A DNA stretch of 64,000 bases from JAJFKB01 sp965230515 (lineage in GTDB: Bacteria; Pseudomonadota; Gammaproteobacteria; Pseudomonadales; IMCC2047): contig OZ246007.1 of NCBI GenBank assembly GCA_965230515.1, positions 1,054,001 through 1,118,000 of the forward strand, given 5' to 3'. The translations under genes were made by a program, and so were the position numbers. Shown here piece by piece: positions 48,646 through 57,403 of this stretch (position 1 is its first letter; each line of letters opens with the position of its first letter). The notes beneath the pieces were generated by a model. It was not told the origin of the DNA. It saw only the letters and a program-made list of their open reading frames with translations, and made no database searches.

Positions 48646-49716
48646 CTATTCCTTATCAAACAGTTCCAGTTGCTCAACGTGGGTTTGCTCCAGCAGATCG
48701 ATAAACCGCACCCCCACTCCCAGCAATCGCACCGGCCTGTTTCCCCGACAATAAGCCGTTTCAAGCAAACACTGATAATCAGCCTGATCTATCTTTCTGC
48801 CCAAACACTCAACGGTAGTCGACTGAAAATCATTAAACTTCATTTTAACGTAGAACTTGGTCACCAGATATTGGTCATCAACACGGCGCAGACGTGACCT
48901 CAGTTTGATGAGAAGTTCAGGCAGTTGCTTTATACAGGCTTCCAGCGATGGAAGATCATTGGTATAGGTTGTCTCGACGCTGAGTGATTTTCGCCGTTGG
49001 CTGGGTTTTACCTTTCGCTGGTCGATGCCCCGACACATTTCATAGAGACTCGCACCAAAACGGCCAAACTTTCGAGTCAGTTCAAAGGCAGAAAACGGCT
49101 GAAGATCCTGGCACCGATCAACACCCATTGCCTGCAATTTTTGCGCGGTCACCTTTCCAACACCAAAAATTCTGGAAACCGGCAGATCACGAATAAATGC
49201 ATCCACCTGATCCGGCATAATCACCTTTTCACCATCAGGTTTGTTCCAGTCACTGGCTACCTTAGCCAGAAACTTGTTCGGCGCAATTCCCGTTGACAAT
49301 GTAATTCCCACTTCTTCCTTAACTTGCGCCCTGATTTCCCTGGCCATTAACGTTGCACTGCCTCGGCAGGCTTGCGAATCAGAAACATCCAGATAAGCCT
49401 CATCCAGCGACAGCGGTTCAACCAGATCTGTGTACCTGAAAAACAGTTCGCGTACCTTTCTCGATGCCAGACGGTATTTATCAAAATCCGGTGGCAGAAT
49501 CACCAGATCCGGACAAATTCGCCGCGCATAAGCCGATGGCATGGCAGAGTACACTCCCTGTTCGCGAGCCCGGTAGTTACAGGTTGCAATCACACCGCGC
49601 TTGTCCGGATCGCCTCCTACTGCCACAGGCAAACTCCTCAACGAAGGATCATCACGCATCTCTACCGATGCGTAAAAGCAGTCACAATCACAATGGATAA
49701 TTTTTCGCTGCTGCAT
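48646..49716 (-). CDS. dinB: DNA polymerase IV (DinB)
   Basis: This 356-residue Y-family DNA polymerase performs translesion synthesis. It starts QQRKIIHCDCDCFYASVE (D10 metal ligand), then has GVIATCNYRAREQGVYSAMPSAYARRICPD and the second catalytic pair in LVEPLSLDEAYLDV. The helix-hairpin-helix region shows ISRIFGVGKVTAQKLQAMGVDRCQDL-like sequence, and little-finger residues follow. The end EQLELFDKE carries a QLELF clamp-binding motif for the beta sliding clamp. No good LexA box was found in the 120 bases upstream, so SOS control is not evident. Confidence 0.95.
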   Translation of the reverse strand: MQQRKIIHCDCDCFYASVEMRDDPSLRSLPVAVGGDPDKRGVIATCNYRAREQGVYSAMPSAYARRICPDLVILPPDFDKYRLASRKVRELFFRYTDLVEPLSLDEAYLDVSDSQACRGSATLMAREIRAQVKEEVGITLSTGIAPNKFLAKVASDWNKPDGEKVIMPDQVDAFIRDLPVSRIFGVGKVTAQKLQAMGVDRCQDLQPFSAFELTRKFGRFGASLYEMCRGIDQRKVKPSQRRKSLSVETTYTNDLPSLEACIKQLPELLIKLRSRLRRVDDQYLVTKFYVKMKFNDFQSTTVECLGRKIDQADYQCLLETAYCRGNRPVRLLGVGVRFIDLLEQTHVEQLELFDKE

Positions 49717-49800
49717 ACCTCTTATCTGCGCGATTGGATAGCGCCGATCCTCCGACCCTAAGACGATATTTTCAAATTACCCTTTGTATAAGAATAAAGC

Positions 49801-49831
49801 TTGACGCACTAAATGATAATGATTATCATTT
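49801..49831 (+). promoter_or_regulatory. Sigma70 promoter overlapped by a Fur box
   Basis: TTGACG (49801-49806) and TATCAT (49824-49829) are separated by 17 bases, the ideal spacing. A 21-base palindrome around one central base (49811-49831, arms AAATGATAAT and ATTATCATTT) covers the spacer and -10 and is a near-consensus Fur box. Iron-bound Fur should repress this promoter, which reads towards the gene at 49887. Confidence 0.92.
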
Positions 49832-49886
49832 GCGTTAAATGAAATTTACTATATCCACTATGAAACGAAATAAAGGAATAATCAAC

Positions 49887-50123
49887 ATGGGATATCTGCT
49901 AAGTGCCTGGCTTGAGGATGGGGCTCCCCGCCTGAGAGTAATCAACCCCTGCGATGGTGAAACCTCATTATCCTGGGATTGCCCGAACCTAAACCAGGTT
50001 AGTCAATCAGGTTGCCGCCAGGAACTACAAACGTTGATAAAAAAACTACTGCTGCTCTCCTGCGCGCAGGAGACCTATCTGGAACAAAACCAAATCATCA
50101 GGAGTGGCAAGCATGCTAAATGA
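49887..50123 (+). CDS. Fur-controlled small protein, 78 residues
   Basis: This 78-residue protein is not recognised. It begins MGYLLSAWLEDGAPRLRVINPCDGETSLSWDC and contains three cysteines that could bind iron or form disulfides. The ATG at 49887 has a good AAAGGA site eight bases upstream. The Fur-box promoter lies 56 bases upstream, so it should be made under iron starvation. Its end overlaps the next gene by 11 bases, so the two are co-translated. The gene might be an iron-limitation adaptor, but no function is shown. Confidence 0.7.
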   Translation: MGYLLSAWLEDGAPRLRVINPCDGETSLSWDCPNLNQVSQSGCRQELQTLIKKLLLLSCAQETYLEQNQIIRSGKHAK

Positions 50124-50649
50124 AAAATCCTCAGCAAGGACAAACCTCACTACCGGTTTGCTCTGCCACAAACATCGACAGGAACTGGATCTTAATCCTG
50201 AAAAAGGCTGTGCCACCTGGCTCAGAATGATGCGTGCTGGTAACACTGCTTTTGCTGAGAATGAACTGGATTCTGCCAGCTCACATTTTGGCGCCGCTTA
50301 TGAAATTGCCAGGCTATTAATTCGAAACCGGCTAAACTATCCGGGTCGATTCTACGCTTCGGAACGACTCCTAACCGCAGCCCACAACCTCTCAGTCACG
50401 CTGGCTCGCCAAAACCGGCACCCTGTCGCCGGGGAACTACTGATTCAAATGCATAGAGAGTTACTGGTTATCTGTAACGATTCAGCCCTGAATGCAGATA
50501 CTCGGGCCGCTGCTTATGCCTGTCTGCAACCCTCCCTGGAGCGAATTCAACCTTTCCTGGAAAGAGCTCGCGATCAGGAATTGGCAAAACAGTTAGTCTC
50601 GATCACTGAGACTACCTTCATGGAAGAAAAAAATAAACTTTGCCATTAA
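50113..50649 (+). CDS. Second gene of the Fur-controlled pair, 178 residues
   Basis: This helical, soluble protein is not recognised. Its central part has a TPR-like look: CATWLRMMRAGNTAFAENELDSASSHFGAAYEIARLLI and FYASERLLTAAHNLSVTLARQNRHPVAGELLIQMHRELL. That suggests a protein-binding helical repeat. The ATG at 50113 was chosen because GGAG lies nine bases upstream; GTG at 50104 is also open. It overlaps the preceding gene and shares its Fur-regulated promoter, so it probably has a role in iron limitation. Confidence 0.7.
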   Translation: MLNEKSSARTNLTTGLLCHKHRQELDLNPEKGCATWLRMMRAGNTAFAENELDSASSHFGAAYEIARLLIRNRLNYPGRFYASERLLTAAHNLSVTLARQNRHPVAGELLIQMHRELLVICNDSALNADTRAAAYACLQPSLERIQPFLERARDQELAKQLVSITETTFMEEKNKLCH

Positions 50650-50837
50650 CGGTTTCAGCGTCACCGAAACCCGTTATATAGCGCGTGATTTATTGAGGCC
50701 TCACCCCAGCTCCCCGCACGTAAGGGCTAAAATAAATCACTGCGCTTCTCTTTTTTAGGGTAGAATAGCCCTCCTTTTTTGAAATCCCGCTACTTGCCTG
50801 TACCGACCAGCTTCGTAGCGCCAACCAGGCGCATCTC

Positions 50838-52625
50838 ATGAATGATGAAAAAGCTCCCTGTTCCTTTGATGAACTGGGATTACCTAAACCCCTGCTGAAA
50901 GCATTGCATAGCGTAGGCTATGAAACACCTTCGCCAATCCAGGCAGCAAGTATTCCGCCACTAATGAAAGGTGGTGATATTATCGGTCAGGCACAGACTG
51001 GAACCGGAAAAACAGCAGCTTTCGCCCTACCTATTCTGGCAAATATCGACAGTAAAAAAAATAAGCCTCAGGCGTTAGTGCTAACACCGACTAGAGAACT
51101 GGCTATTCAGGTTGCTGAAGCCTTGCAGTCCTATGCCCGCTACATGAAAGGTTTTCACGTCCTCCCCTTGTATGGTGGGCAGGATATGCGCGGGCAACTG
51201 CGCCAACTCAGCAGAGGCGTGCAAGTAGTCGTTGGAACACCCGGGCGATTGCTGGATCACCTGCGTCGTAAAAGCCTCGATTTATCTGATTTAAAAGTGC
51301 TGGTATTGGATGAAGCCGATGAGATGCTACGCATGGGTTTTATAGACGATGTTGAGACTATCCTTTCTCATACCTCCGGCACTCAGCAGACAGCCCTGTT
51401 TTCAGCAACACTGCCCGGCCCAATCCGAAAAGTGGCAAACCGATTCCTTAAAAACCCTGAGCATATACATATTCAGGGTCAGGCGGTAACCGTTGATACC
51501 ATTAATCAGCGTTACTGGATGGTCAACCAGCGTCAAAAACTGGATGCCCTTACGCGCTTGTTGGAATTCGAGACGATTGATGCCGCTATTATTTTTGTGC
51601 GCACCCGCGAAACCACTACAGAACTCGCAGAGAAAATTACCGCACGAGGATACAGTTGCTCGGCAATCAACGGCGACATGAGCCAAAGTCAGCGCGAAAA
51701 GACTATTCGTGACCTGAAAAAAGGGTCCATAGATATCCTGGTAGCTACCGACGTTGCAGCCCGGGGGCTCGATGTAGAGCGTATCAGTCACGTGGTCAAT
51801 TACGATATACCCTATGACAGCGAAGCTTATATTCACCGGATTGGCCGTACCGGTCGGGCAGGACGCACCGGAAACGCGCTGTTATTCGTCACACCCCGCG
51901 AACAGCGATTGCTAAGAAGCATTGAGAAAACCACCGGACACCGTATCGCTCGACTGGAATTACCATCTTCCAAAGACATCACTACACAGCGTGTGCAGCG
52001 ATTCAAACAGCGCATATCAGAGGCTCGAGCAGTCACACCCAAAGGGTTCTTTGATTCACTGGTTATCGACCTGTGCAACGAACTGGACGAGTCACCTGAA
52101 TCACTGGCGGCAACCCTTGCTTATCTGCTGCAGCAGGATCGCCCATTACGTGCTGAACCACAGGAAAAAGAAAGCTCCAGGAAAAAAGATCGTAATAACC
52201 GCAAAGCTGACAAAACCAGAAACGAAGCAGGGAAAGATGACGAGAAACCCCGACGCGATTCGGATAGTACCCGAAAACCACGTAAGCGCGCTCGTGAAAG
52301 CTCTGAAACCGATCTGGAAATATTCCGCGTGGAAGTGGGTGAAACGAATCAGGTAACACCCGGTGATCTGGTGGGTGCAATTGCCAATGAGGCAGGAATA
52401 GACAGCCAGTATTTCGGACGTATTGAAATCAAAGAGAAATATAGCACCATAGAACTTCCCACAGGCATGCCAAAGGAGATTCTTAAGCACCTGCGAAAAG
52501 TCTGGGTCCGCAATAAAAAGCTGGAAATGAGTCGAGTGCAGCAAGGCGGCAAACCCGCACCCGCAAAAGCGAACAGGAAACCATCAGCAAATAAGCGTAA
52601 GGCTGCAAACTCGGCAAAAAGGTAA
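50838..52625 (+). CDS. deaD: DEAD-box RNA helicase (DeaD/CsdA-like)
   Basis: This 595-residue ATP-dependent RNA helicase has all core motifs: Q motif (FDELGLPKPLLKALHSVGYETPSPIQ), Walker A AQTGTGKT, PTRELAIQV, GTPGR, DEAD in VLDEADEML, SAT, and ARGLDVERISHVVNYD with HRIGRTGRAGR. A highly charged linker (about residues 440-490) precedes a DbpA-like RNA-binding domain (about 495-570: VEVGETNQVTPGDLVGAIANEAGIDSQYFGRIEIKEKYSTIELP). The tail is basic. This is the DeaD/CsdA arrangement used in ribosome assembly and cold adaptation. It has its own promoter region and no operon partner. Confidence 0.93.
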   Translation: MNDEKAPCSFDELGLPKPLLKALHSVGYETPSPIQAASIPPLMKGGDIIGQAQTGTGKTAAFALPILANIDSKKNKPQALVLTPTRELAIQVAEALQSYARYMKGFHVLPLYGGQDMRGQLRQLSRGVQVVVGTPGRLLDHLRRKSLDLSDLKVLVLDEADEMLRMGFIDDVETILSHTSGTQQTALFSATLPGPIRKVANRFLKNPEHIHIQGQAVTVDTINQRYWMVNQRQKLDALTRLLEFETIDAAIIFVRTRETTTELAEKITARGYSCSAINGDMSQSQREKTIRDLKKGSIDILVATDVAARGLDVERISHVVNYDIPYDSEAYIHRIGRTGRAGRTGNALLFVTPREQRLLRSIEKTTGHRIARLELPSSKDITTQRVQRFKQRISEARAVTPKGFFDSLVIDLCNELDESPESLAATLAYLLQQDRPLRAEPQEKESSRKKDRNNRKADKTRNEAGKDDEKPRRDSDSTRKPRKRARESSETDLEIFRVEVGETNQVTPGDLVGAIANEAGIDSQYFGRIEIKEKYSTIELPTGMPKEILKHLRKVWVRNKKLEMSRVQQGGKPAPAKANRKPSANKRKAANSAKR

Positions 52626-52694
52626 CCAACATTGTCATCACTGCTTTTTTTAGGTAGTGTTGCCAGAAAATGAACACAGTACTTTGAGGTTTTT

Positions 52695-53081
52695 ATGTCA
52701 CAAGATAGTCTATCGGGTCTACCCGATATAGAAATGGCCACCACTGATCTCTATCGAGAAGAGGTCTACACTGACCGTAAAGTTGGTACCATTCGCCTTC
52801 TTATCCCGGTCACCCCGGAAGGTGCAGACGATAATTCACGCGATGTCATTTATTCCGGCCAGACTCAAATCATGACTCCTGCCGGCGCGCTGCCTATCAG
52901 CTTTGAGATAGACGCCAGCAATATTGGTGATGCAGCCACGCAGTTTGGCGATGCAGCCAAAAAGGGTATTGAACAGACCATGAAAGAGCTGGAGGAGATG
53001 CGTCGTGAGCAAGCCTCCTCGATTGTAGTACCCGGAGCTGGCGGCGGCATGGGTGGCGGCGGAAATATCCAGATGCCCTAA
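52695..53081 (+). CDS. Conserved cytoplasmic protein, 128 residues
   Basis: This protein is not assigned to a named family. It has a beta-rich N-terminal half (YREEVYTDRKVGTIRLLIPVTPEGADDNSRDVIYSGQTQIMTPAGALPISFEI), a short helix (AAKKGIEQTMKELEEMRREQ) and a glycine-rich tail (GAGGGMGGGG). No signal or membrane segment is seen. Similar proteins are, from memory, conserved in Pseudomonas-like bacteria without known function. A GAGG ribosome site precedes the ATG. It is 37 bases upstream of the YaiI gene and may share its transcript. Confidence 0.75.
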   Translation: MSQDSLSGLPDIEMATTDLYREEVYTDRKVGTIRLLIPVTPEGADDNSRDVIYSGQTQIMTPAGALPISFEIDASNIGDAATQFGDAAKKGIEQTMKELEEMRREQASSIVVPGAGGGMGGGGNIQMP

Positions 53082-53118
53082 CAGCGACACCTGATAACAA
53101 TACCCTGAGAGACAGACC

Positions 53119-53568
53119 ATGCAGATTTGGGTTGATGCAGATGCGTGCCCGGCAGCGGTTAAAGAGATATTGTTCCGTGCCGCCCGGCGTACCGGCGTCA
53201 GCCTGACACTGGTTGCCAATCAGCCACTCAGCACACCCCCCGCCACACATATCAAGTCGGTTCAAGTGGCGCCAGGTTTCGACGTAGCCGATAATTATAT
53301 CGTCCAGCACATGGAAAATGGCGACCTGGTCATTACGGCCGACATCCCGCTTGCATCAGAAGTTATTGAAAACAAGGGGTTGGCACTAAACCCGCGGGGA
53401 ACTCTCTATACACCGGAGAACATTCGACAACGCCTGGCAATGCGGAACTTTATGGAAGAGATGCGCAGCACCGGTCAGGTAAGTGGCGGGCCGCCACCTT
53501 TCGGTAATAACGACCGGCAGTCATTTGCTAACGCTCTTGATCGAATCCTGGCCAAAGGCCCGAAATAA
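53119..53568 (+). CDS. YaiI/YqxD (UPF0178) family protein
   Basis: This 149-residue protein matches UPF0178 (YaiI/YqxD), a PIN-like nuclease-fold family. It starts [16 protein letters not shown] with the conserved acidic core, continues [35 protein letters not shown], and ends with [21 protein letters not shown]. Acidic residues in these motifs could bind a metal. The biological role is not established. An AGAGA-type site precedes the ATG, and the FMN reductase gene follows 44 bases on. Confidence 0.93.
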   Translation: MQIWVDADACPAAVKEILFRAARRTGVSLTLVANQPLSTPPATHIKSVQVAPGFDVADNYIVQHMENGDLVITADIPLASEVIENKGLALNPRGTLYTPENIRQRLAMRNFMEEMRSTGQVSGGPPPFGNNDRQSFANALDRILAKGPK

Positions 53569-53612
53569 AGATTTGAAATGATAGCCAATCCGTAGCAAGG
53601 GGGTACCCGAAA

Positions 53613-54188
53613 ATGCCAAAAATACTCGCTTTTTCAGGTAGCGCACGCATCCAGTCGTTTAACCAGCAACTGGTTGCTATCGCCGCAACCGGTGCTGAGC
53701 AAGCGGGTGCTGAGGTAACGCTGATCAGTCTGGCAGATTACCCGATGCCTATTTTCAACCAGGATCTCGAGCAAGCCCAGGGCATGCCGAGTGAAGCCCG
53801 CGCTTTCAAGCAACTGCTGATAGAAAGCGACGGTTTCCTTATCGCTTCACCTGAATACAACAGCGCTTTCAGCCCTTTGCTGAAAAACGCCCTGGATTGG
53901 GCATCACGCACCGAAACTAAGGAAGAAAAACCACTACTCGCCTACCGCGGTAAAGTTGCTGCTATTATGGCCACCTCCCCCGGTAGTTTGGGCGGATTAC
54001 GTGGACTGGTATTTCTTCGCATGCTACTCAACAATATAGCCATCACAGTGTTACCAGAGCAGCAGGCCATACCCGCCGCCGCTTCTGCCTTTTCACCGAA
54101 TGGTTCCTTAAATGATGCAAAACAGCATCAAGCTATCGTAAATTTAGGCGCTACGCTACACCAAACCTTGATTAAATTGATGGACTAA
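53613..54188 (+). CDS. NADPH-dependent FMN reductase-family protein
   Basis: This 191-residue flavodoxin-fold protein belongs to the NADPH-dependent FMN reductase family. It begins KILAFSGSARIQSFNQQLV (phosphate-binding loop), with the PEYNSAFSPLLKNALDWASR signature that stacks on FMN, and later MATSPGSLGGLRGLVFLRMLL. Such proteins transfer electrons from NAD(P)H to quinones, azo compounds or metals such as chromate. The substrate here is unknown. It lies five bases upstream of the Dabb lipoprotein gene and is probably co-transcribed with it. Confidence 0.9.
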   Translation: MPKILAFSGSARIQSFNQQLVAIAATGAEQAGAEVTLISLADYPMPIFNQDLEQAQGMPSEARAFKQLLIESDGFLIASPEYNSAFSPLLKNALDWASRTETKEEKPLLAYRGKVAAIMATSPGSLGGLRGLVFLRMLLNNIAITVLPEQQAIPAAASAFSPNGSLNDAKQHQAIVNLGATLHQTLIKLMD

Positions 54189-54192
54189 CCAC

Positions 54193-54591
54193 ATGAACAT
54201 AAATCACTTCAGATTTGTTTTTATCATCGGCTTAACGCTGTTTTGTCTGGGCTGCACCAACCTGAAAGAAACATCATCAGATCAGGGTTACATCTACCAT
54301 GTGGTCGTTGCCTGGTTAAAACAACCGGGAAAAGAGGGTGACCAACAGGCACTCATTGACGGCACAAAATCCCTCGGACAGATTCCAGGGGTGGTGGCCG
54401 TTAGCGCAGGAAGAACCTTTCCAAGTGACCGAAATGTGGTCGACGACTCTTTTGATATCGCCCTGACCATTGTCCTGAAGGATCAGCAGGCACTGGCCAC
54501 CTATCAAAATCACCCAATCCATAACCGCGTTAAGAAAGAGGTCCTGAAACCATTGGTAGCTAGATACCTGGTTTACAATTACGTCGACTAA
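54193..54591 (+). CDS. Lipoprotein with Dabb (stress-response A/B barrel) domain
   Basis: This 132-residue protein has a lipoprotein signal (FVFIIGLTLFCLGC, Cys about 21) and a Dabb-type A/B barrel domain, seen in YIYHVVVAWLKQPGKEGDQQALIDGTKSLGQIPGVVAVSAGRTFPSDRNVVDDSFDIALTIVL and TYQNHPIHNRVKKEVLKPLV. Dabb proteins form dimeric alpha/beta barrels, some with enzymatic roles. Membrane anchoring is unusual for this fold. It follows the FMN reductase by five bases, so a shared redox stress function is possible. Confidence 0.87.
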   Translation: MNINHFRFVFIIGLTLFCLGCTNLKETSSDQGYIYHVVVAWLKQPGKEGDQQALIDGTKSLGQIPGVVAVSAGRTFPSDRNVVDDSFDIALTIVLKDQQALATYQNHPIHNRVKKEVLKPLVARYLVYNYVD

Positions 54592-54725
54592 TTTTGTGAA
54601 CGGACAGCCGCAGATCAGGTCATAGCTATCTCTGCCGGCAAAATATAGCGCGCGCCATCCAATATGCGCAGGGTGAGCAGGTTACCGGCAACTAAACTGT
54701 GTCCTCTCAATCATAGGTGGTGGGT

Positions 54726-55190
54726 ATGATTAAACTGCATGTAAATGGTTCTGAACATGAGATCGATATTGAGCCTGATACGCCATTGCTTTGGGTGATC
54801 AGGGATTCTATCGGCCTGACCGGGACCAAATTCGGCTGTGGTATTTCACAATGCGGCGCCTGCACCCTGCATATTGATGGTACTGCCGTGCGGTCCTGCA
54901 CCTATCCGGTCAGTGCCGCTGTAGGCAAAAAAATCACCACCATCGAGGGACTGGCCGAAAAAGGCATCGCACATCCGGTCCAGCAAGCCTGGCAAGAGAT
55001 CGACGTGCCGCAGTGCGGGTACTGTCAGTCGGGTCAGATCATGTCAGCCGCCGCATTGCTCGCACACAACCCTGCTCCCAATGATCAGGAGATCGAGCAG
55101 GCCATGACCAATCTGTGCCGTTGTGGCAGTTATCTGCGAATCAAGCAGGCAATTCGGTCGCTAGCAGATTCCAAAGCGGGGTCGTTATGA
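54726..55190 (+). CDS. [2Fe-2S] subunit of a molybdenum oxidoreductase (IorA-like)
   Basis: This 154-residue protein is the iron-sulfur subunit of a xanthine-oxidase-family enzyme. The N-terminal plant-type ferredoxin domain carries [20 protein letters not shown] and CTYPV. The C-terminal helical domain carries the second cluster: [12 protein letters not shown] and [12 protein letters not shown]. This is the IorA (isoquinoline 1-oxidoreductase alpha) type. The ATG at 54726 follows AGGTGG. Its stop overlaps the start of the large subunit by four bases (ATGA). It passes electrons from the molybdenum site to a membrane acceptor, possibly through a cytochrome; the substrate is unknown. Confidence 0.93.
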   Translation: MIKLHVNGSEHEIDIEPDTPLLWVIRDSIGLTGTKFGCGISQCGACTLHIDGTAVRSCTYPVSAAVGKKITTIEGLAEKGIAHPVQQAWQEIDVPQCGYCQSGQIMSAAALLAHNPAPNDQEIEQAMTNLCRCGSYLRIKQAIRSLADSKAGSL

Positions 55191-57334
55191 ATCGGATCAG
55201 CAATCTTTCCCGTCGCCAGTTTCTGACAGGCAGTGCATCCGGGTTGACGCTTGCATTTTTGTTACCCATTCATCCACGTAGAGCACTTGCCTCAAAAAGC
55301 TCAAAGTCACCAGCGCTCACAGCGTTTCTTTCTTTAAGCTCAGAAGGCAAAGTAACCTTTTACAATCCTTTCATCGAAATGGGTCAGGGAACCTACACGT
55401 CATTACCAATGCTGATTGCTGAGGAAATGGATATTGATCTGGACAGTATTGAAGTCACCCAGGCACCCCATGGCGATGAGTATAAGATCATGTTTGGCGG
55501 TACCCAGCGCTATACCGGAGGTAGCCGAAGCATTCGCTCAAGCTACGACCTGATGCGAACTGTGGGAGCATCAGCACGGGCGATGCTGTTACAGGCCGGC
55601 GCTCAGGTACTGGACCTGCCGTTGGTTGAATTAGGCACCGACCACGGCAATGTGCACCACAAGAAATCGGGACGCCGGATGAGCTACGGCCAACTGGCCG
55701 AGATAGCGGGAACACTGCCGGTTCCGGAATCCCCACCACTAAAACCGGAATCGGAATTTCGTTATATCGGCAAACCGGTCAAACGAAAAGATACACGGGC
55801 GAAAACAGACGGAACAGCAGAATTTGGCATCGACGTAAAGGTACCCGGAATGCTGTATGCCGCGGTTAAAAGAAACCCTGTGTACGGTGAAGAAATCAGA
55901 TCGGTTGATGCTGATTCAGTCAAATCAATGCGTGGTGTCATCGCCGTCGAACGTATTCCGCAAGGTGTTGCTGTAGTAGCGGACAGCTATTGGCGCGCAA
56001 AACAGGCTCTGGACAAGTTACCCATCACCTATAAAGCCGGAAGTAACAGAAATTTTTCATCCGAAAACCTGTCCAAAGAGATGCGCGCGCGTACCGACGA
56101 ATCCGGCGTAATAGCCGAGAACCAGGGGGATGTGTCATCGGCATTCAGTGAGGCCTCAAAAAAAATAGAAGCACTCTATGAGGTTCCTTTTTTGGCCCAC
56201 ACCACCATGGAACCGATGAACTGTACCGCACATGTCACCAACGACCACTGCGAACTCTGGGCACCCAATCAGGGTGTTGATTTTTTCGCTCAGCTGGCGG
56301 CAAAAATCACTGGTCTTTCGCTGGACCGTATCACTGTACACACCCCCTATTTGGGTGGCGGTTACGGGCGGCGCTTTTACCAGGATTTTGCTGAGCAGGC
56401 GTTAGTGCTGGCAAAAAAAACCGGCAAACCGATCAAGGTGATCTGGACCCGTGAAGAGGACATACAGCACGACTTTTTCCGCCCCATGACGGTGGTCAAA
56501 CACCGGGCTGCAATCACACCAGACCAACAAGTCAGCGGCTGGCATATCAGCCTGGTCGGCGAAGGTCCCTCGGGTAGACTCTTTCCACTCAAACCCGGTC
56601 AGGCGGATAAATCAGTTATCGAAGGTGCAATTCATCAGCCCTACTCAATTACGCACAAACGCGTCGACTGGATAAAACACAGCCACCCTGTACCAATCGG
56701 CTTCTGGCGTTCAGTTGGTCACTCATACAATGGCTTTATTACCGAGAGCTTTATCGATGAAATGGCCTTTGCAACTGGCAAGGAACCGGTTGAGCTGCGC
56801 CGCCAATTACTCAGGGACTCGCCCCGACATCTTGGTGTATTGGAAGCCACGCTCGCTCTGGCCAATTATCAGGCAGGAGTCATTTTCGACGGAAACCAAC
56901 GTTATGCATTCGGTGTTGCTGTGCATGAATCATTTGGCTCTATCGTGGGTCAAATTGCCAAGGTTTCCGTAACAGACGGTCAGCCTGTAATTCATAAAAT
57001 CTGGTGCTGCATTGATTGTGGCAAAGTCGTTAACCCTGATACTATCGAAGCACAAATGCAAAGTGGAATATCTACCGGGTTGTCACAGTTGTTGCTGGAA
57101 GAGGTCACTTTTAAAGAGGGCAAAGCGATACAGAGTAACTTTCACGATTACCCTATCCTTGGCCCTGAGATGATGCCGGATGTCGAGGTCAGCATCCTGA
57201 ACAGCGACGCACCGGCAGGAGGAGTCGGGGAACCCGGCACACCCCCAGCAGCGGCTGCTGTGAGCAATGCACTGTTTAAACTCAGCGGAACAAGGATACG
57301 TAAACTGCCCATTAGAGGCATGGTATTCCCCTAA
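55187..57334 (+). CDS. Molybdopterin subunit of aldehyde/isoquinoline oxidoreductase (IorB-like)
   Basis: This 715-residue catalytic subunit belongs to the xanthine-oxidase family, of the exported IorB type. A Tat signal ([17 protein letters not shown]) directs it folded to the periplasm. Cofactor-binding stretches include [84 protein letters not shown] and the C-terminal [20 protein letters not shown], which holds the catalytic Glu. The start at 55187 overlaps the small subunit stop (ATGA). Family members oxidise N-heterocycles or aldehydes with water. No XdhC-like maturation gene is nearby. Confidence 0.94.
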   Translation: MNRISNLSRRQFLTGSASGLTLAFLLPIHPRRALASKSSKSPALTAFLSLSSEGKVTFYNPFIEMGQGTYTSLPMLIAEEMDIDLDSIEVTQAPHGDEYKIMFGGTQRYTGGSRSIRSSYDLMRTVGASARAMLLQAGAQVLDLPLVELGTDHGNVHHKKSGRRMSYGQLAEIAGTLPVPESPPLKPESEFRYIGKPVKRKDTRAKTDGTAEFGIDVKVPGMLYAAVKRNPVYGEEIRSVDADSVKSMRGVIAVERIPQGVAVVADSYWRAKQALDKLPITYKAGSNRNFSSENLSKEMRARTDESGVIAENQGDVSSAFSEASKKIEALYEVPFLAHTTMEPMNCTAHVTNDHCELWAPNQGVDFFAQLAAKITGLSLDRITVHTPYLGGGYGRRFYQDFAEQALVLAKKTGKPIKVIWTREEDIQHDFFRPMTVVKHRAAITPDQQVSGWHISLVGEGPSGRLFPLKPGQADKSVIEGAIHQPYSITHKRVDWIKHSHPVPIGFWRSVGHSYNGFITESFIDEMAFATGKEPVELRRQLLRDSPRHLGVLEATLALANYQAGVIFDGNQRYAFGVAVHESFGSIVGQIAKVSVTDGQPVIHKIWCCIDCGKVVNPDTIEAQMQSGISTGLSQLLLEEVTFKEGKAIQSNFHDYPILGPEMMPDVEVSILNSDAPAGGVGEPGTPPAAAAVSNALFKLSGTRIRKLPIRGMVFP

Positions 57335-57403
57335 ACAGCAAAAAGTGGCTTAGGCCAGGCAGGTCAGGTCCTCCCAGGATAGCACCGTCAAGAGCGCCTC
57401 ACG

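Noticed and set aside
49717..49800. LexA box upstream of dinB
   Set aside because: No CTGT-N8-ACAG-like site was found.
57360..57380. GGTCAGGTC near the end of the molybdenum enzyme gene as a second copy of the cassette-scar repeat
   Set aside because: The match is short and lacks the GGGG part.
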